Shown: in pieces, positions 30,097-39,052 of the stretch
Layout: the number at the start of each line of letters is the position of its first letter
How positions within the stretch are numbered: the stretch's first letter is position 1
Origin: Paracoccus everestensis
Lineage (GTDB): Bacteria; Pseudomonadota; Alphaproteobacteria; Rhodobacterales; Rhodobacteraceae
Assembly (NCBI RefSeq): GCF_021491915.1
Contig: NZ_CP090836.1
Location: forward strand, 2,893,009-2,957,008
Reading direction: 5' to 3'
Length of the DNA: 64,000 bases
Translations under genes and position numbers: made by a program
The notes under the pieces: model-generated
The model's input: the letters and a program-made list of their open reading frames with translations, nothing else
Databases searched by the model: none
Told to the model about the DNA's origin: nothing

Positions 30097-31775
30097 GGCT
30101 GCCCGGTGGCGGCGCGATAGGCGCGCAGGATCCCTGCAAGCTGGTCCCGGCGGACCTGGGGGTCGGCCAGCACCGCGCACAGCCCCCGGGCGCGGGCGGA
30201 CATCTGCTGGCAGTCGTCGGGATTGGCACGCGCCCAGGCCAGCCTTTCCGGCAGATCGCCCGCGCCGGGGCGCAGGGGGATATAATGCTGCCAGGGCTGG
30301 AAGATCCCGCGCGCGAAGGTCTCCCAGCCGTCCTCTTCCAGCAGCACGACCGAGTTGCTGTTGGCCAGCGGCAGGAAATCCTCGGCCCCCGAGGTCGCGC
30401 CCAGGCAGACCAGATAGCGGTGCGACAACAGCACATCGTCGCCCTTCCGGCTTGCAATCAGATGCGGCAGGCCCGCGAGGCCCAGGGCCTTTTCCCCCCG
30501 CGCGTCCGGGGTCAGGCCAGCATCGATCCGGTCCGATCCGTGATGGCGCAGGGCCAGTACGACGCGTGCGGCGGCGCGCAGGTCCGCCCCTGCACCCGCC
30601 TTGCCCGCCAGCAGGTCCGCCACGGCCTCGTGCACCGGGCGCAGGGGCTGGCCGTCCTGCGCGATCACATGACCAGACAGGTCGCCGCGGAAAACGGCCC
30701 GGTCCAGCTTTTGCGCAAAGGGCGGGTCGGGGCGGTCGGGGCGGCCCAGATAGCCGTCGTTGCCAAGCCGATGGATCCACGGCATCGGCCACAGGAACAC
30801 ATTGGCCGCCTCCGCCCTGCGGCAGCCCGCCAGCACCGGGCCGTCGCCCCCCGCATATCCGGGCTGCATGTTGATGTGATAGATGCCGCTGTCTGCCACC
30901 TGCGCGATGTCATTGGCAGTCGTGGCGATGCGCAAAAGGCGGGGCATCGCGGCATGGGCATGAAAGAACCCGTCCGGGCCTCGCCGCAGGGGCAGCGCCG
31001 CGCCGCTGCGATCACGAACCTCCTCCCGGTCCAGATCGACAATTGCCGCATGAGGGGACCCGGCCCGATGCGGGGCAGGAACAAAGGCCGCCGGACAAGC
31101 CGCGCAAACCACCGCAGCGTTGATGCTGCCGGCATCGCGATCCGCAGCCCTGTCCGGCGCCTCCAGCATCCGGGCGAGGGCCGGCAGATAGGCCTGGCGC
31201 CGCGACTTGGCCCCCGCGCCGGGGCGGCGCGGGCAATTGGACAGGTCGAACCAGGGCGCCAGGGCGTCGCGGTAATCGCCGGGGGTGGCATGGTCGATGT
31301 CGATTTCCACGAACTCGGCCCGGTTCGCAAAATAGGCGCGGCAATCGGCCAGGTGGGCATCCCATTCGTCGGCCCACAGGTCGGCCAGGTCCGCTACCGC
31401 CACGCCCCGGATCTGGGCGCAAGCGCGGGCATAGCTGCCGTTCCGGTGCATATATCGGCTGATCACCCAGTCCTCGACCCGGCGGGTGTTCAGCAGAAAG
31501 ACCGAACCGGGCCAGCTTTCGTCAAGGAAGCGGAACTCCTTGAATGCCTCGACGATGGGCATATTCAAGTAACGGACGGATTCCATGTCGGTGAAGGCCA
31601 CCGTGTCGGCCCAGGGCCGCAAGGGCTTCACGCCCGTCAGCTTTGACCAGGCGATGTCCTCGGCCAGGGCGCCTTCGGCCCAGTGAACGGCGGGATAGCC
31701 GTTCATCCCGAACAGGCGCGCGATAAAGGTCGTGCCGCATTTGTTGAAGCCGATCTGAAAGAATTTCCGCGCCAC
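30093..31775 (-). CDS. sulfotransferase - GT90-type glycosyltransferase fusion
   Basis: A 560-residue two-domain protein. Residues 1 to about 185 are sulfotransferase-like: a PAPS-loop candidate QIGFNKCGTTFIARLFGMNG at the N-terminus, then FLLNTRRVEDWVISRYMHRN as the 3'-phosphate region. Residues about 290-560 resemble the GT90/CAP10 (LPS-modifying) family, with FLWPMPWIH, SHRYLVCLGATSGAEDFLPL and NSNSVVLLEEDGWETFARGI. The start is taken as GTG 31775; an upstream ATG at 31829 adds 18 unlikely residues. No signal peptide or membrane segment is seen. It probably modifies a surface glycan, which is inference. Confidence 0.72.
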   Translation of the reverse strand: MARKFFQIGFNKCGTTFIARLFGMNGYPAVHWAEGALAEDIAWSKLTGVKPLRPWADTVAFTDMESVRYLNMPIVEAFKEFRFLDESWPGSVFLLNTRRVEDWVISRYMHRNGSYARACAQIRGVAVADLADLWADEWDAHLADCRAYFANRAEFVEIDIDHATPGDYRDALAPWFDLSNCPRRPGAGAKSRRQAYLPALARMLEAPDRAADRDAGSINAAVVCAACPAAFVPAPHRAGSPHAAIVDLDREEVRDRSGAALPLRRGPDGFFHAHAAMPRLLRIATTANDIAQVADSGIYHINMQPGYAGGDGPVLAGCRRAEAANVFLWPMPWIHRLGNDGYLGRPDRPDPPFAQKLDRAVFRGDLSGHVIAQDGQPLRPVHEAVADLLAGKAGAGADLRAAARVVLALRHHGSDRIDAGLTPDARGEKALGLAGLPHLIASRKGDDVLLSHRYLVCLGATSGAEDFLPLANSNSVVLLEEDGWETFARGIFQPWQHYIPLRPGAGDLPERLAWARANPDDCQQMSARARGLCAVLADPQVRRDQLAGILRAYRAATGQP

Positions 31776-31885
31776 GCCGCCCCCTGTCCGATGCCGCGCG
31801 ACCCTGCTGCGGGGGCGGGGCGCTGTCAATCGCGGCAGGGACGGGGGGATACGACAAAAGGCTTGCCTTGCGGGCGCGGCCCGGT

Positions 31886-32066
31886 TAGCTCTCAGGCCAT
31901 CGGAACTCGGGAGAAGCTGGCCCGCGCCAGTGCCGAAGGAGCAGCCGCCCCGGCGAACTCTCAGGCAGAAGGACCGTTTTCCGCCAAGAACTCTGGAGAG
32001 TGGCCGATCCGGCCCGCCGAAGGGATAACGATCTCAGGCGCCCCGACGGGGCAAGGACAGAGGGGG
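31886..32066 (+). promoter_or_regulatory. tandem glycine riboswitch
   Basis: Two consecutive glycine aptamers upstream of gcvT. Aptamer 1 has GGGAGA (31909-31914), GCCGAAGGAGC (31932-31942), AACTCTCAGGC (31956-31966) and AAGGACCG (31969-31976). Aptamer 2 has CTCTGGAGAG (31991-32000), GCCGAAGGGATAA (32016-32028), ATCTCAGGC (32031-32039) and AAGGACAGAGGGG (32053-32065). Downstream, CGAACAGCC near 32079 can pair with GGCTGTTTG near 32110, just before the AGGAAGG ribosome site, a candidate expression platform. Glycine binding turns such switches on for gcv operons. Confidence 0.93.
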
Positions 32067-32131
32067 CATCGTATCGGGCGAACAGCCCGCCAACCGATGC
32101 CGGCTGTCCGGCTGTTTGAGAGGAAGGTCAC

Positions 32132-33256
32132 ATGACCGACAATCCGCGCCGGACCGGGCTTTACGATCTTCACGGAAGGCTTGGCGCCCGCATGGTTCCC
32201 TTCGCAGGATGGGAAATGCCGGTCCAGTATCCGATGGGGGTGCTGGCCGAACACCTGCATACGCGCGCGCGTGCCGGGCTGTTCGATGTCAGCCACATGG
32301 GCCAGGTTCTGGTCACGCCGAACAATGGCGACGTTGCAACGGCGGCATTGGCCCTGGAACGCCTGATCCCCGCCGATGTTAAGGGCCTGGCCGAGGGGCG
32401 ACAGCGTTACGGGCTGTTCACCAACGACCGGGGCGGGATCCTCGACGACCTGATGTTTGCCAACCGGGGCGATCATTTCCTGCTGGTCGTCAACGCCGGC
32501 TGCGCGGAACAGGACATCGCTCATCTGCAGACCCTGGAGGGGGTTACGGTGACGCCTGTCACGGATCGCGGGCTGCTGGCCCTGCAAGGTCCGCTGGCAG
32601 CCGAGGTTCTGTCCCGGATCGTCCCCGCCGCGGCCGATATGCGCTTCATGGACAGCCAGGTCCATGCCTGGAACGGAGAGGATTTGTGGATCTCCCGGTC
32701 GGGTTACACGGGCGAAGACGGGTTTGAGATCTCGGTTCCCCAAGACCGGCTGGAGGCCTTTGCCCAAGCCCTGCTGGATCAGCCCGAAGTTGCGCCCATC
32801 GGCCTTGGCGCTCGCGACAGCCTGCGGCTTGAGGCGGGGATGCCGCTTTACGGCCACGACATGGACGCGGACGTGACGCCCGCGCAGGCGGCCCTTGGCT
32901 GGTCGATCCCCAAGTCCCGCCGGACGGGTGGCGCGCGCGAGGGCGGGTTCCCGGGCGCAGAGTCCGTGCTGGCCGAGCTTGCAGGGCGTTCTCCTGTGAC
33001 CCGTCGTGGCCTGCGACCCGATGGCCGCGCGCCGATCCGCGAAGGGGTGGCGATCTTTGCCGATCCCGAAGGCGGCGATCCGGTGGGTCAGGTCAGTTCC
33101 GGCAGCTTCGGGCCATCGGTCGGCGGTCCCATCGCCATGGCGCGGCTGCCCAAGAACCTGCCGGATGGCACGACGCTTTATGCCGAACTGCGCGGCAAGC
33201 GCATTCCCGTGACGATCACCCCCCTGCCCTTCATCCCGCCATCCTACAAACGCTGA
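32132..33256 (+). CDS. gcvT: glycine cleavage system aminomethyltransferase (T protein)
   Basis: A 374-residue T protein that moves the aminomethyl carbon from lipoyl-H protein to tetrahydrofolate, releasing ammonia. Landmarks are LHGRLGARMVPFAGWEMPVQ near the start, HTRARAGLFDVSHMGQ, the SGYTGEDGFEI segment and LGARDSLRLEAGMPLYGHD. ATG 32132 is 4 bases after AGGAAGGT. First gene of the riboswitch-controlled gcvTHP operon. Confidence 0.96.
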   Translation: MTDNPRRTGLYDLHGRLGARMVPFAGWEMPVQYPMGVLAEHLHTRARAGLFDVSHMGQVLVTPNNGDVATAALALERLIPADVKGLAEGRQRYGLFTNDRGGILDDLMFANRGDHFLLVVNAGCAEQDIAHLQTLEGVTVTPVTDRGLLALQGPLAAEVLSRIVPAAADMRFMDSQVHAWNGEDLWISRSGYTGEDGFEISVPQDRLEAFAQALLDQPEVAPIGLGARDSLRLEAGMPLYGHDMDADVTPAQAALGWSIPKSRRTGGAREGGFPGAESVLAELAGRSPVTRRGLRPDGRAPIREGVAIFADPEGGDPVGQVSSGSFGPSVGGPIAMARLPKNLPDGTTLYAELRGKRIPVTITPLPFIPPSYKR

Positions 33257-33265
33257 GGAGCCACC

Positions 33266-33625
33266 ATGCTGAAATATACCCAAGACCATGAATGGCTGCG
33301 CGCCGAAGGGGACGAGATCGTCGTCGGCATCACCGGCCATGCCAGCGAGCAGCTGGGCGATGTGGTCTTTATCGAGCTGCCCGAAGAAGGCCGGGAGGTC
33401 GAGGCGGGCGAGGAGGTCGTGGTGATCGAGTCGGTCAAGGCCGCATCCGACATCTCGGCCCCCATTGCCGGTGTGATCACGGCGGTGAACAGCGCCCTGG
33501 CCGATGCGCCGGGCAGCGTGAACGACGATGCGATGGCGGCCTGGTTCTTCCGCATCAAGCCCGCCGATCCGTCTGCAATCGAGGGCTTCATGGACGAGGA
33601 TGCCTATCAGGCGCTGATCGGTTGA
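33266..33625 (+). CDS. gcvH: glycine cleavage system H protein
   Basis: A 119-residue lipoyl carrier protein that shuttles the aminomethyl group between the P and T proteins. The lipoylation lysine is Lys58 in ESVKAASDI, with the usual beta-barrel context ([20 protein letters not shown] before it). GAGGAG sits 6 bases upstream of the ATG. It starts 9 bases after gcvT. Confidence 0.97.
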   Translation: MLKYTQDHEWLRAEGDEIVVGITGHASEQLGDVVFIELPEEGREVEAGEEVVVIESVKAASDISAPIAGVITAVNSALADAPGSVNDDAMAAWFFRIKPADPSAIEGFMDEDAYQALIG

Positions 33626-33630
33626 CGACG

Positions 33631-33683
33631 CCGGGGGCGCTTCGCCCCCCGGCCCCCCGAGGATATTTGAGTCAAGGCAAAAG
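33631..33683 (+). repeat. dispersed hairpin-plus-motif repeat, copy C
   Basis: A GC hairpin (CCGGGGGCG paired with CGCCCCCCGG, 33631-33652) followed by AGGATATTTGAGTCAAGGC at 33660-33678, between gcvH and gcvP. As in copies A and B the hairpin comes first. Within an operon it would act at most as a partial terminator or an mRNA-processing or stability element. Confidence 0.7.
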
Positions 33684-33705
33684 CCGCTTTGGAAAGAAGG
33701 CGATC

Positions 33706-36543
33706 ATGACCCGCTGGACACCGACCGACTATAATCCCGACGATTTCGCGAACCGCCGCCATATCGGGCCTTCGCCCGCCGAGATGGAGGCGATGCTGAA
33801 GGCCGTCGGCGCCGACAGCCTGGATGCGCTGATCGGCCAGACCATCCCCGCGGCGATCCGGCAGGACCAGCCGCTCGACTGGCCTGCGCTGTCCGAGGCG
33901 GCGCTTCTGGACCGGATGCGGCAGGTCGCGGCGAAGAACACCGTGATGACCAGCCTGATCGGCCAAGGCTATTACGGCACCGTCACGCCGCCCGCGATCC
34001 AGCGCAACATCTTCGAAAACCCGGCCTGGTACACGGCCTATACCCCGTATCAGCCCGAAATCGCCCAAGGCAGGCTGGAGGCGCTGCTGAACTTCCAGAC
34101 CATGGTGGCCGACCTGACAGGCCTGCCCGTCGCCAATGCCAGCCTGCTGGACGAAGCAACCGCCGCGGCCGAGGCGATGGCCATGGCGCAGCGTCAGTCG
34201 AAGTCCAAGGCCGATGCCTTCTTCGTGGCCCATGACCTGCATCCGCAGACGATTTCCGTGATCGAGACGCGGGCCGCCCCCTTGGGCATCCGCATCATCA
34301 AGGCCTCCATCGACGATCTGAAGGCGGATGAGGTCTTCGGCGCGATCTTCCAGTATCCGGGCACCTATGGCCATATCCGCGACCTGACGCCCGAGATCGA
34401 GACCCTGCACGCGGCGGGCGCGCTTGCGGTCGTGGCGACCGACCTGCTGGCCCTGTGCCTGCTGAAGGAGCCGGGCGCGATGGGCGCCGACATCGCCGTG
34501 GGATCTGCGCAGCGTTTTGGCGTGCCGATGGGATATGGTGGCCCGCACGCGGGTTTCATGTCCTGCAAGGACCAGTTGAAGCGCGCCATGCCCGGCCGCA
34601 TCGTCGGCGTTTCCATCGACGCCAAGGGCAACCAGGCCTATCGCCTGTCGCTGCAGACGCGGGAACAGCATATCCGGCGCGAGAAGGCGACCTCCAACGT
34701 CTGCACCGCGCAGGCGCTGCTGGCGGTCATGGCGTCCTTCTATGCCGTGTTCCACGGTCCCGAAGGACTGCGCGCCATTGCCCAGCGGGTGCATCTGCAC
34801 GCCGTCACCATCGCCAATTCCCTGCGTGCCGCCGGGGCCGAGGTCGCGCCGGATGCGTTCTTCGACACGATCACCGTCAAGGTGGGCGTGGGCCAGCGGG
34901 GCATCATGGCTGCCGCCCGCCATCGCGGCATCAACCTGCGCAAGGTGGGCCGCGACCGTGTGGGGGTCAGCGTCGATGAGACGACGGATGCCGGTGTGAT
35001 CCTGCGGCTGCTGGACGCCTTTGGCATCACCGATGCGGCGGAAGCCGCGACCGAGCCTGCCATCCCCGAGGATCTGCTGCGCGACAGCGACTATCTGACC
35101 CATCCGGTCTTCCACATGAACCGCGCGGAATCCGAGATGATGCGCTATATGCGCCGGCTGTCGGACCGCGACTTGGCGCTGGACCGGGCGATGATCCCGC
35201 TGGGCAGCTGCACCATGAAGCTGAACGCCGCAGCCGAGATGATGCCGATCACTTGGCCCGAATTCGGCGCGCTGCATCCCTTTGCCCCCGTTGACCAGGC
35301 CGCGGGCTATGCCGAGGCGATCGGCGACCTGACCGAGAAGCTGTGCCAGATCACGGGATACGACGCCTTTTCCATGCAGCCCAACAGCGGCGCGCAAGGG
35401 GAATATGCGGGGCTTCTGACCATCGCCGCCTATCACAAGGCGCGCGGCGAGGATCGCGATATCTGCCTGATCCCGGTCAGCGCGCATGGCACGAACCCGG
35501 CATCCGCGCAGATGTGCGGGATGAAGGTCGTGGTGGTGAAGTCGGCACCCAACGGCGACATCGACCTCGAGGATTTTGCCGACAAGGCGGCTAAGGCTGG
35601 CGACAGGCTGGCGGCGGTGATGATCACCTATCCCTCGACCCACGGCGTCTTCGAGGACACCGTGCGCGAGGTTTGCGACATCACCCACAAGCATGGCGGC
35701 CAAGTTTATATCGACGGGGCCAACATGAACGCGCTTGTGGGTCTGGTGAAGCCGGGCGAGATCGGCGGCGATGTCAGCCACCTGAACCTGCACAAGACCT
35801 TCGCCATTCCGCATGGCGGGGGCGGGCCGGGCATGGGGCCGATCGGCGTCAAGGCGCATCTGGCGCCCTTCCTGCCCGGCGATCCGCGCGAGGATGACAG
35901 TGGCGCGGTATCGGCTGCGCCCTATGGCAGTGCTTCGATCCTGCTGATCAGTTGGGCCTATTGCCTGATGATGGGCGGGGCCGGGCTGACGCAGGCGACA
36001 CGCGTGGCGATCCTGAACGCGAACTATATCGCGAGCCGTCTGGCCGGGGCCTATCCGATCCTGTTCATGGGCAACCGGGGGCGGGTGGCGCATGAATGCA
36101 TCATCGACACGCGGCCCTTTGCCGAACACGGCGTGACGGTGGACGACATCGCCAAGCGCCTGATCGACAACGGCTTCCATGCGCCGACCATGAGCTGGCC
36201 CGTGGCAGGCACGCTGATGGTGGAACCGACCGAGTCCGAGACCAAGGCCGAGATCGACCGCTTCATCACCGCGCTGCTGGCCATTCGGGACGAGATCACC
36301 GAAGTGGCCGAAGGACGGATCGCCGCGGACCAAAGCCCGCTGCGCCATGCGCCGCACACGGTCGAGGATCTGGTGGCCGAATGGGACCGTGCCTATTCCC
36401 GCGAACAGGGCTGCTTCCCTGCGGGCGCCTTCCGGGTGGACAAGTACTGGCCGCCGGTGGGCCGGGTGGACAACGCCTATGGCGACCGCAACCTGATCTG
36501 CACCTGCCCGCCGGTGGAAAGCTATGCCGAGGCGGCGGAATAA
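33706..36543 (+). CDS. gcvP: glycine dehydrogenase (decarboxylating), P protein
   Basis: A 945-residue single-chain P protein with two homologous halves. It decarboxylates glycine with PLP and loads the aminomethyl group onto GcvH. Landmarks are [15 protein letters not shown] near residue 13, [20 protein letters not shown], the glycine-rich [13 protein letters not shown] and, in the second half, [20 protein letters not shown] with the PLP lysine. ATG 33706 follows AAAGAAGG; the long upstream open frame is out of context (it overlaps gcvH). Confidence 0.97.
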   Translation: MTRWTPTDYNPDDFANRRHIGPSPAEMEAMLKAVGADSLDALIGQTIPAAIRQDQPLDWPALSEAALLDRMRQVAAKNTVMTSLIGQGYYGTVTPPAIQRNIFENPAWYTAYTPYQPEIAQGRLEALLNFQTMVADLTGLPVANASLLDEATAAAEAMAMAQRQSKSKADAFFVAHDLHPQTISVIETRAAPLGIRIIKASIDDLKADEVFGAIFQYPGTYGHIRDLTPEIETLHAAGALAVVATDLLALCLLKEPGAMGADIAVGSAQRFGVPMGYGGPHAGFMSCKDQLKRAMPGRIVGVSIDAKGNQAYRLSLQTREQHIRREKATSNVCTAQALLAVMASFYAVFHGPEGLRAIAQRVHLHAVTIANSLRAAGAEVAPDAFFDTITVKVGVGQRGIMAAARHRGINLRKVGRDRVGVSVDETTDAGVILRLLDAFGITDAAEAATEPAIPEDLLRDSDYLTHPVFHMNRAESEMMRYMRRLSDRDLALDRAMIPLGSCTMKLNAAAEMMPITWPEFGALHPFAPVDQAAGYAEAIGDLTEKLCQITGYDAFSMQPNSGAQGEYAGLLTIAAYHKARGEDRDICLIPVSAHGTNPASAQMCGMKVVVVKSAPNGDIDLEDFADKAAKAGDRLAAVMITYPSTHGVFEDTVREVCDITHKHGGQVYIDGANMNALVGLVKPGEIGGDVSHLNLHKTFAIPHGGGGPGMGPIGVKAHLAPFLPGDPREDDSGAVSAAPYGSASILLISWAYCLMMGGAGLTQATRVAILNANYIASRLAGAYPILFMGNRGRVAHECIIDTRPFAEHGVTVDDIAKRLIDNGFHAPTMSWPVAGTLMVEPTESETKAEIDRFITALLAIRDEITEVAEGRIAADQSPLRHAPHTVEDLVAEWDRAYSREQGCFPAGAFRVDKYWPPVGRVDNAYGDRNLICTCPPVESYAEAAE

Positions 36544-36546
36544 GAT

Positions 36547-36575
36547 GGCGGGCACCGGCGCAGGCCGGTGCCGCC
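36547..36575 (+). terminator. bidirectional hairpin between gcvP and argC
   Basis: GGCACCGGC (36551-36559), loop GCAG, GCCGGTGCC (36564-36572): a perfect 9-bp stem extendable by three more pairs around a bulge, four bases after the gcvP stop and between two convergent genes. No T tract. Confidence 0.6.
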
Positions 36576-36582
36576 TTGCACC

Positions 36583-37494
36583 TTAAAGGCTGATGCCCTC
36601 ATCCACGCCCAGCATGATGTTGAGGTTCTGGACCGCCGCGCCGGACGCGCCCTTGCCCAGATTGTCCAGCACTGCGACCACCGTCGCGCAGCCGTTCTGG
36701 GCGTCGCCCTGCACGGTGATGCGCAGGCGATTGGCGTTGTTCAGGTCGGTCGGCACGATGCGCGAACCCGCGTCCCGGGCCACTTCGATGAAGCGCTGCC
36801 CGGCGTAATGATCCGCCAAGGCCTGCGTCAGGCCGTCCAGCGTGCGGCGGTCGTTCAAGAACAGCGGCACCTGCACCGCCATGCCCTGCGCGAAGTTGCC
36901 CACCGCCGGCGCAAAGATCGGCTGGCGCGACAGGCCCGCATGGACCATGATTTCGGGAATGTGCTTGTGACGCTGGTTCAGGCCATAGACGAAATGGGCG
37001 GGCGCCGTGCCATCGTCGTATTCGGCGATCAGCGCCTTGCCGCCGCCGGTATAGCCGCTGACGGCATTGATCGACAGCGCCTCGTCCGGCGCGATCAGGC
37101 CAGCCGCGACCAGGGGGGCAAGAATGGCAATGGCACCGGTCGAATAGCAGCCCGGGTTGCTGACCAGCCGCGCGCCCGCGATCCGGTCGCGCGCCGCCGC
37201 GTTCAGTTCGGGAAACCCGTAAGCCCAGCCTTTGTCCACCCTGTGCGCGGTGGATGCGTCGATGACTCGCGTGTCCAGATCCTTTGCCAGTTCGACCGCC
37301 TGCCGCGCAGCATCATCCGGCAGGCACAGGATCGCCACGTCGGCCTGTTCAAAGGCCTCGCGCCGGGCGCCCGCATCCTTGCGGCGGTCGGGGTCGATGG
37401 TGATCAGGCGGATGTCGTCGCGCGTTTCCAGCCGCTCGCGGATTTGCAGCCCCGTGGTGCCTGCCTCGCCGTCGATGAAAACGCTGTATGCCAT
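36583..37494 (-). CDS. argC: N-acetyl-gamma-glutamyl-phosphate reductase (type 2)
   Basis: A 303-residue NADPH-dependent enzyme of arginine synthesis of the shorter type 2 class. FIDGEAGTTGLQIRERL gives the cofactor loop, SNPGCYSTGAIAILAPL holds the catalytic Cys, and HKHIPEIMVHAGL the substrate-binding His region. It is convergent with gcvP and monocistronic as far as the window shows. Confidence 0.95.
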   Translation of the reverse strand: MAYSVFIDGEAGTTGLQIRERLETRDDIRLITIDPDRRKDAGARREAFEQADVAILCLPDDAARQAVELAKDLDTRVIDASTAHRVDKGWAYGFPELNAAARDRIAGARLVSNPGCYSTGAIAILAPLVAAGLIAPDEALSINAVSGYTGGGKALIAEYDDGTAPAHFVYGLNQRHKHIPEIMVHAGLSRQPIFAPAVGNFAQGMAVQVPLFLNDRRTLDGLTQALADHYAGQRFIEVARDAGSRIVPTDLNNANRLRITVQGDAQNGCATVVAVLDNLGKGASGAAVQNLNIMLGVDEGISL

Positions 37495-37559
37495 GAAATG
37501 ACCCCCGATGATGTCGGGGCGTTATAAGGGACGGCTGGCGTCCTGCCAATCAGCCCCGA

Positions 37560-37889
37560 TCAGATCCGGCAGATTTCCGACCGGGTGAGAAAGCGTTTTT
37601 CCCGCCCGTTGTCCAGGCTGAACATCCCCCCGCGCCCCGGCACCACGTCGATGACCAGATCCGTATGCGCCCAGGCCTCGGCCTGGGAAGCGCTGATGTA
37701 AAAGGGTGCCCCGCCGATCTCTCCCAGCTTCACGTCGCGTTCGCCGACGCGGAAATCGCCCTGGGGATAGCACATGGGCGAGGATCCGTCGCAACAGCCG
37801 CCCGACTGGTGGAACAGGACCGGGCCGTGATCGGCGGTAATTTCGGCGATCAGGTCAAGGGCGGCGGGGGTGGCCGTAACCGTGCTCAT
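37560..37889 (-). CDS. DUF779 family protein
   Basis: A 109-residue protein of the DUF779 family, with the Cys/Gly-rich FHQSGGCCDGSSPMCYPQGD (residues about 29-48) and a conserved ISASQAEAWAHTDLVIDVVP. In many proteobacteria DUF779 genes are next to an aldehyde dehydrogenase and an AcoR-type regulator; those are two and three genes upstream here. Its role is unknown, though the clustered cysteines suggest a metal site. The start overlaps the stop of the topoisomerase gene by 4 bases. Confidence 0.83.
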   Translation of the reverse strand: MSTVTATPAALDLIAEITADHGPVLFHQSGGCCDGSSPMCYPQGDFRVGERDVKLGEIGGAPFYISASQAEAWAHTDLVIDVVPGRGGMFSLDNGREKRFLTRSEICRI

Positions 37890-38944
37890 GTCTTCAGCCT
37901 TTTCTTCAGGAACTCCAGCACCTGCCGTTCCTCGGGGCGCAGGCCGGGCTGTTGCAGATCGTCGGCGATTTCGTCCTGCAATTCCAGCTTCAACTCGTCC
38001 GCCAGATAGGAATCGATCACCTGGGGATGGACATAGCATTTGCGGCAGATGGTCGGCGTGTTGCCAAGGCGTGCCGAGACCCGCTCGATCGCCTCGCGGA
38101 TGTTGCGCTTGGCTGCGGCCTGGCTGTCGCAAGCCTCGAATTCCGCCAGGGCCAGGGCGGCCAGGACGGTTCCGGTCCAGGTGCGGAAATCCTTGGCGGT
38201 GACGTTCTGGCCCGAGATCTCGCGCAGATAGGCGTTCACCTCGGTCGAAGTGATCTTTTGCCGTTCGCCGTTCTCGTCCAGGTACTGGAACAGGTGCTGG
38301 CCTGGAATGTCCTGGGCGGCGCGCACGATGCGGGCCACGCGGCGGTCCTTCAGCCCCAGATCCCACTCCTTGCCCGACTTGCCCTTGAAGCGGAAACGCA
38401 GCTGGTTGCCGTCGATCTTGACATGGCGGTCGCGCAGCGTGGTCAGGCCATGCGACTTGTTCTGCTTGGCGTAATCGGCGTTTCCCACCCGGATCATGGT
38501 GTTTTCCAGAAGGTGGACGACCGTCGCCAGCACTTTTTCGGCGGGCATCCCACGCCGGGACATATCCGCATCCACGCGTTCGCGGATCTGCGGCAGGACA
38601 TGGGCGAATTCCAGCATGTGGTCGTATTTGGCGCTGTCGCGCACCGCGCGGAAATCGGGGTGATAGCGGTATTGCTTGCGCCCCTTGTCATCGCGTCCCG
38701 TGGCCTGGATATGGCCGCGCGGATCGGGGCAGATCCAGACCTCGGTATAGGCGGGGGGAATCGCCAGCGATGCCAGCCGCTTGCGTTCCGCCTTGTCGGT
38801 GATCGCCTTGCCGTCAGGGCCGCGATAGCTGAAGCCCTTGCCCGCGCGGATTCGCGTGATGCCCGGCATATCGTCATTGACGTAGACAAGCCCGGCCTCT
38901 CGGGCGGCGTCATGCGGGTCGGAAATGATGGCATCCTTGGGCAT
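37886..38944 (-). CDS. DNA topoisomerase IB (eukaryote-like, poxvirus-type)
   Basis: A 352-residue type IB topoisomerase. The N-terminal domain contains YRGPDGKAITDKAERKRLAS and ICPDPRGHIQATGRDDKGRK; the catalytic domain has LENTMIRVGNADYAKQNKS, LTTLRDRHVKI, KDFRTWTGTVLAALAL and the active-site tyrosine in CRKCYVHP. It relaxes supercoils through a 3'-phosphotyrosine intermediate. Such enzymes occur patchily in bacteria. It is coupled to DUF779 by a 4-base overlap. Confidence 0.93.
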   Translation of the reverse strand: MPKDAIISDPHDAAREAGLVYVNDDMPGITRIRAGKGFSYRGPDGKAITDKAERKRLASLAIPPAYTEVWICPDPRGHIQATGRDDKGRKQYRYHPDFRAVRDSAKYDHMLEFAHVLPQIRERVDADMSRRGMPAEKVLATVVHLLENTMIRVGNADYAKQNKSHGLTTLRDRHVKIDGNQLRFRFKGKSGKEWDLGLKDRRVARIVRAAQDIPGQHLFQYLDENGERQKITSTEVNAYLREISGQNVTAKDFRTWTGTVLAALALAEFEACDSQAAAKRNIREAIERVSARLGNTPTICRKCYVHPQVIDSYLADELKLELQDEIADDLQQPGLRPEERQVLEFLKKRLKT

Positions 38945-39052
38945 GGCTGCGGATCCGAATGCGGAAAGTCTGTCGCATCAACGCCAAGGGACGCGGTTGG
39001 TTGCGCAAGGAATGGGGCGGGTCTTGCGCGGCCCGCCCCCCGTTTCACGGGA

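Noticed and set aside
33607..36555. A 982-codon open frame antisense to gcvP
   Set aside because: Same reason: shadow of gcvP codon bias, no recognisable domain, no ribosome site.
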